Positions 60,899 through 64,000 of a stretch of DNA of 64,000 bases are shown here, in pieces (position 1 is the first letter of the stretch; every line of letters starts with the position of its first letter). Below the pieces are notes generated by a model. It was not told where the DNA came from. It saw only the letters and a list, made by a program, of their open reading frames with translations, and made no database searches. Where the stretch lies: assembly GCF_000516985.1 (NCBI RefSeq), contig NW_006917098.1, positions 372,001 to 436,000 on the forward strand. The letters are read 5' to 3'. A program made the translations under genes and the position numbers. The DNA is from Pestalotiopsis fici W106-1 (taxonomy: Eukaryota > Ascomycota > Sordariomycetes > Amphisphaeriales > Sporocadaceae).

Positions 60899-61480
60899 CT
60901 ACATGGCATCCGATAGCGCAATAACGACTCCCGTCAATGGGAACAAGGACCTAGCAATGTGCAACTTGTTCCACCGCACGAGTAACTCCGTTACCTCTTC
61001 CAGACTTCCCGCTGTTGTCCCTGATGCTGCTTCGGGGCCCTCTGCTAGGCGAAATAGGGCATTGTTGGTTGGCGCTAGGACATACCAGGTAAATGGTATC
61101 ATGCCCATGGTCACCACCGCAGCGACTGCAAGTATATACCACGCCTGGTGCTGACTGCGTCTTCGGATGATCGTCCATACGTACAAGATGAATGTGGTTA
61201 TCGCTAGGGGAGGCATAGTCCGCACGCCATAGTAGTACATGCGCGCCCACTGACGTGCCAGGTACACCGGGTCAGCTCCGGTATCTAGGAGCATGGGAAC
61301 AGCCATTAAAGGCAGTCCCATCATGGCGCCTAATGCCATTAGTTAGTTTTTGTTTTATTAAATTGATTTCCTACATGAATGTGTATCGAGGGCAGTATTT
61401 TCCTTACCCGCTAGAAAAGAGCCCGCTGCAATAGCCAGCATGTGCGTATTGAGTCTCGTTGATCTGTATTCTGTAGACAT
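60899..61480 (-). CDS. Anthrone oxygenase (DUF1772 family)
   Basis: Two exons on the minus strand, 61480-61408 and 61329-60899, with a 78-bp intron (GTAAGG donor, CATTAG acceptor), give 167 residues, the usual size. Four hydrophobic segments are visible: around LAIAAGSFLAGAMMGLPLMAVPML, PPLAITTFILYVWTII, WYILAVAAVVTMGMIPFTWYVL and the C-terminal ARSLFPLTGVVIAL. The motifs PMLLD, QWARMYYYG and the RWNKLHIARS segment match DUF1772 proteins that oxidise emodin anthrone to emodin (TpcL, GedH and AptC relatives). It should be a membrane-bound, cofactor-free oxygenase. It lies two genes from the PKS and supports an anthraquinone product. Confidence 0.9.
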
Positions 61481-61931
61481 TGTTTTTGTGACAAAGACTA
61501 TCGGCGTATTTACTATAACAGTCCTGAATCAATGGAAGTCGGGGTCAGGGGCTGAATATATGATGATGAATACTCAGCTAGTTTCATATCGAGTGCATGA
61601 CAGTTTTCATGTGTCAAAACACAATGTAGCACTTGCATCAATATGCAAACGTCAAAGTAAGCCCTAGTGCACCCAAATGGGTTCAAGTCAGATTCGCTTC
61701 GGTAAAAATGAATGAAACGTCCGCCCGATGCGCACTCGGATCTGCAGGGTTTGATCCATGCACTACCGCCTTGAAGTCAAAGTCGTACCCGGCCACAACA
61801 GCAGATGCACGGAGTCTCATTACAGACATTATTCGAACAATGTGAATATTCCATACATAGGTAGTGAACCAGACTAGCGAATTACCAAGGGCTCAAAGGG
61901 ACTCTAACCCAAGAATCTCTCCACCACAGAC
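61481..61931. promoter_or_regulatory. Divergent promoter region of anthrone oxygenase and EthD genes
   Basis: 451 bp between two divergent start codons. No gene is supported and no distinct motif is recognised beyond AT-rich patches near 61550-61580. Confidence 0.45.
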
Positions 61932-62543
61932 ATGGCCGAAATGTCGAAAAATCCAGCGTCTACTCTGAAGCCAAGCAGGTATCTTTGCCTAACCATCTGC
62001 GGCTATCGCAAACCAGGAATGAGTGAGGAGGACTATCGATACCATATGACCCAGGTGTCTGCGCCGATGACCAAGGACCTCATGGCTAAGTATGGAGTAA
62101 AAAGATGGACAATGGTTAGTTTCTCTCATACTTCTTGAAACATCCACTGTGAATTATTTGCAGCAATTCTCGTGCATTGTTGCAGAGATTCGCTAATTCA
62201 GAAAGAAAAGATACACAACCCTGGGGTCACACGTTCTCTTATGTCAGAATTATATGATCCGCAGATGGCCCTCGTGTCCGACTTTGACTGCTTCAGCCAA
62301 GTTGTGTTTGAGAACTTGGAGGATTACAAACGAATGAAGCAAGATCCTTGGTATAAGGAGCATCTGATTGGTGATCACGAGAAGTTTGCAGACACGAAAA
62401 GAAGCAAGTAAGTGTAAAGATCTGAATGCAATATCTCGAAAGCCGTTGAATGCTTTGCTAAGCCGCTTAGAATGACCATTGGGTGGATAGAGGAATGGAT
62501 TAGCGATGGGAAGCCCGTCGATGGGCTCGAGTTCAAATCCTAG
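61932..62543 (+). CDS. EthD-domain protein, probable decarboxylase of the pathway
   Basis: Three exons, 61932-62114, 62211-62407 and 62471-62543, give 150 residues with all phases closed; introns are 96 and 63 bp. The sequence has the EthD ferredoxin-like dimer pattern: [24 protein letters not shown] near the start with HM as the typical motif, [14 protein letters not shown] across the first splice site, and [45 protein letters not shown]. Close relatives in anthraquinone clusters (for example TpcK and GedI, and EthD partners of pigment PKS genes) decarboxylate atrochrysone carboxylic acid or act beside the PKS. The intron 1 acceptor AAAAG at 62206-62210 is the only one I found that gives the conserved WTMIHN. 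Confidence 0.9.
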
Positions 62544-63108
62544 ATAGGCGTATGTCAATATCAATTCATTCATATTGTGTATTTACGAGGGTGTCGTGCG
62601 CTAAGTTATAGGAGATGATGATGCCCAAATTATGTCCATAGCATCATCAGCTACTTGATTCATCCTTTGGACCAACATTGTTGGGGCCGGAACCAAGTAC
62701 AAAAAAGAAAAACCTATCAAATTTCGTGCTCATGGTCTATGAAAGCAGCGCGACCGAAAAATGATTGTTGATCGGCTCTTTTTGGTCCATAGGTGCGCAC
62801 TGTGCTCAATGGTTTTAGCCGACTTAGCACTGTCATGGCAATGTCCTTTGGCGAGGGAAGGTCGCTTAGGGGGCCCGACTTGGGATCCTTCGGATGAAAA
62901 GTCCATATAACGATCCACTGTGGCTCACCCAATAATTGGAGTCGATTGGGGCTTGGCGAACTCCGGGGCTAAGAGAGAGATGACTGCTTGACTATTGCAT
63001 GTTGAGTGACCAGGCCCCCCCCTGGAGCTGGCCTGGCGAGAGTGTTCTTCACAATCATGGATCTAAGCCGCTTAATCACTATATAATACATCTTATGGGT
63101 GTGTAAAA
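62544..63108. promoter_or_regulatory. Upstream region of the multicopper oxidase gene
   Basis: 565 bp without a gene, on the same strand as both flanking genes. It should hold the EthD 3' UTR and the oxidase promoter; an AT-rich ATATAATA sequence lies at about 63081-63088, some 25 bp before the ATG. Confidence 0.45.
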
Positions 63109-64000
63109 ATGGTGATTCGGACTCCATTCTCGATTCGATTGTATGAATCAAGGCCAGGGATGATGTTCGCCATGTTCCAATCCATATTGTTCCTCGCTTT
63201 TTATGGCCGACCAGTTTTCGGGAGCGCCGCTGCTCGTGATTACGCATGTGTCAACACGGCAGAGTCTCGTGACTGCTGGAAAGATGGCTTCAACATTGAG
63301 ACTGATTATTATGGCAAAGAAGAGGCGCCCGAGGGAAAGCTTGTGGAAGTGCGTGTTTTATACTGAATGAACCTTCATCTTGAGCAACGAATCGCTTACA
63401 TATCCAAAGTACGAACTCACCCTCAGCCAGCAGATAATCTCACCAGATGGGTATGAAATGCTTGGCATGGTTGTCAATGGTCAGTATGAAGTCTTGTGAC
63501 GTTTTCACGGCGCTGAGATCCTATAATCTAGGACAATATCCGGGCCCAACCATTGAAGCAGATTGGGGTGATACTCTAAGTTAGTCAATCCTCGGTTACT
63601 TTACAGCGAGACAGAAACCATTACTTATGCCACGTGCAGGAATCACCGTAAAGAACAATTTTACAGAAAACTACAATGGGACTGCTGTTCATTGGCATGG
63701 CATCCGCCAGAAAGAGACGAATTGGCTGGATGGCGTGCCGGGTGTCACTCAGTGCCCCATAACTGTAAGACTGTATTGGCAATTCTTTAGGGAATATTTT
63801 CTAACAGAGTAAAGCCCGGCGACTCCCAAGTATATGAGTTTCGGGTAACCCAATACGGCACATCATGGTATCATTCTCATTACAGTCTGCAGTGTAAGTG
63901 CATGATAGCCTCCAGCCGACACATGGCAATACGCTGACTTGTCATAACAGACAGTAATGGAGCTTATGGTATGTACTCTCTTTCTTGATAAACATGATAC
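63109..64000 (+). CDS. Laccase-like multicopper oxidase (5' part only)
   Basis: The gene runs off the window. Exons seen: 63109-63348, 63410-63479, 63532-63579, 63640-about 63764, about 63808-63893 and 63951-63968, the last followed by a GTATGT donor. A hydrophobic stretch after [16 protein letters not shown] looks like a signal peptide, so the ATG at 63160 is an alternative start. The first two copper-ligand regions are present: HWHGIRQ and [19 protein letters not shown] and [12 protein letters not shown] also match ascomycete laccases. In geodin and trypacidin clusters a related oxidase (GedJ, TpcJ) makes the spiro-grisan ring; in pigment clusters such enzymes couple or polymerise aromatic products. 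The fourth intron does not keep the frame with canonical sites. Confidence 0.88.

Noticed and set aside
1..64000. CRISPR arrays, prophage or bacterial operons
   Set aside because: Spliced genes, RIP and LTR elements show a fungal nuclear genome; no regularly spaced short repeats with spacers were seen.

Overview
The window is nuclear DNA of a filamentous ascomycete (Pezizomycotina; a Sordariomycete is likely but not proven). Genes carry short GT-AG introns (49-96 bp), there is a Zn2Cys6 regulator and a group-V-like non-reducing polyketide synthase, and two very AT-rich islands consist of LTR retrotransposons mutated in the RIP pattern (CpA and TpG almost absent, TpA in excess, reading frames destroyed).

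Layout. 1-5189: a small zinc-ribbon-like protein gene (1267-1530), then gene-poor single-copy DNA. 5195-15844: RIP-mutated Ty1/Copia element (family A, minus strand, 206-bp LTRs, CTTTC target duplication) split by a second Copia element (family B, 6207-11467, 233-bp LTRs, CTAAT duplication). 15850-28716: ordinary gene block with an S/T-P-rich hypothetical protein, a PhyH-type dioxygenase, a Zn2Cys6 regulator with a probable 4-nt microexon, a TenA/THI-4 family protein and the DNA primase large subunit PRI2; a 53-bp copy of a PRI2 exon lies about 1 kb beyond the PRI2 stop codon. 28722-41657: a second family A element (CATAG duplication), split by a Gypsy element of chromovirus type (33756-41303, 516-bp LTRs, CTAAG duplication). 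41663-52410: the COPII scaffold gene SEC16 and a Thr-rich protein gene.

52863-64000 is the left part of an anthraquinone-type biosynthetic cluster, cut by the window end: an NR-PKS (SAT-KS-AT-PT-ACP, no thioesterase domain), a divergent metallo-beta-lactamase-type thioesterase, a DUF1772 anthrone oxygenase, an EthD-fold decarboxylase-like protein and the start of a laccase-like multicopper oxidase. By family knowledge the PKS would make an atrochrysone-type octaketide on its ACP, the discrete thioesterase would release it, the EthD protein would help decarboxylation, the DUF1772 protein would oxidise the anthrone to an anthraquinone such as emodin, and the multicopper oxidase would do oxidative coupling or spirocyclisation. 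The PKS frame closes at all four introns except for one missing base in its SAT domain, so the gene is either inactivated or has an assembly error.
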